From the NCBI GenBank assembly GCA_035547755.1, contig DASZUG010000057.1:1-64000 (forward strand): DNA of 64,000 bases, given 5' to 3'. The notes under the pieces were generated by a model that was not told where the DNA came from, made no database searches, and saw only the letters and a list, made by a program, of their open reading frames with translations. Both the position numbers and the translations under genes were made by a program. This DNA is from Mesorhizobium_L sp035547755 (lineage in GTDB: Bacteria > Pseudomonadota > Alphaproteobacteria > Rhizobiales > Rhizobiaceae). Numbering within the stretch: position 1 is the stretch's first letter; every line of letters begins with the position of its first letter. This document shows, one piece after another, positions 63,819 to 64,000 of the stretch.

Positions 63819-64000
63819 ATGCTGCAAAAGGCTGCAAGACCGGGAGAAAATGTCGTCTCCCTGATGGCGGATATGGGTCATCGGGCGTGCCAGGCGGCGC
63901 GGCCGCTCGCCATCGCACCGGCCGAGCGCAAGAACGAAGCGTTGCTTGCCATGGCCGATGCCATAGTTGCGGGCGAGGCGGCCATTCTCGAAGCCAATGA
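63819..64000 (+). CDS. proA: Gamma-glutamyl phosphate reductase ProA, N-terminus only (cut by window edge)
   Basis: The next enzyme of proline synthesis. The ATG at 63819 directly follows the proB TAG. About 60 codons are visible: MLQKAARPGENVVSLMADMG then HRACQAARPLAIAPAERKNE, followed by ALLAMADAIVAGEAAILEAN, matching the ProA N-terminal helix region. The catalytic Cys lies beyond the window. Confidence 0.93.
   Translation, partial: MLQKAARPGENVVSLMADMGHRACQAARPLAIAPAERKNEALLAMADAIVAGEAAILEAN

Overview
This 64-kb, GC-rich window reads as chromosomal core DNA of an alphaproteobacterium of the order Hyphomicrobiales (Rhizobiales), probably a Phyllobacteriaceae/Mesorhizobium-Chelativorans-type organism. 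That placement is inferred from gene content and order: an imuA-imuB-dnaE2 SOS cassette behind a GTTC-N7-GTTC LexA box, mdh-sucCDAB-lpdA in one operon, an Omp19-type lipoprotein, cobS-cobT next to a J-domain gene and bolA, small DUF1127/DUF1328/DUF1737 proteins, and palindromic intergenic repeats of the kinds common in rhizobia. I see no rRNA, tRNA, CRISPR array, insertion sequence or prophage.

Layout. 1-4.8 kb (minus): translesion mutasome dnaE2 (cut by the window edge), imuB and imuA under a LexA box. 4.9-12 kb: a zincin-like metallopeptidase, a DUF1737 protein, a DAO-family flavoenzyme, a zinc-ribbon protein, leucine genes leuD and leuB separated by a small Cys-rich protein and a RidA protein, a small Gln/Gly-rich protein and a PLP aminotransferase. 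12-16.5 kb (minus): envC-ctpA-deacetylase-rppH envelope group. 16.7-16.9 kb (minus): a compact unassigned transcription unit (extended Shine-Dalgarno, 22-codon ORF, strong terminator). 17.1-18.6 kb: ccmC-ccmD-ccmG without ccmAB. 18.6-24.2 kb (minus): DUF1127 gene between two palindromic repeats, then dapF-mtaB-ftsY-yciB and a DUF1328 gene. 24.5-26.2 kb: Omp19-like lipoprotein and zapE.

26.5-37 kb is a TCA-cycle operon: mdh, sucC, a type II toxin-antitoxin pair with its own operator inserted between sucC and sucD, then sucD, sucA, sucB, an SDR gene and lpdA. 37.2-44.3 kb is an accessory carbohydrate module: a periplasmic binding protein, permease and double ATPase of an ABC importer, a Gfo/Idh/MocA dehydrogenase and a TIM-barrel isomerase, all minus, with a divergent LacI-family regulator and a perfect TGTAATCGATTACA palindrome between them. 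44.4-51 kb: pcaC-like, gloB, an EamA exporter, acs, usg, an aldo/keto reductase and yggS. 51.2-56.5 kb: leuS-lptE, an acyltransferase, rpmB and a queuosine-precursor transporter. 56.5-64 kb: a phytase-like esterase-domain protein, cobT, cobS and a J-domain protein (minus), then bolA, obgE, proB and the start of proA (plus).

Most genes are housekeeping. The parts least explained by known families are the small 16.7-16.9 kb unit, the toxin-antitoxin pair embedded in the suc operon, a repeat element read in frame inside ftsY, and several places where normally linked genes are missing (ccmAB before ccmC, holA after lptE, rplU-rpmA before obgE, nadD-rsfS-rlmH before envC).
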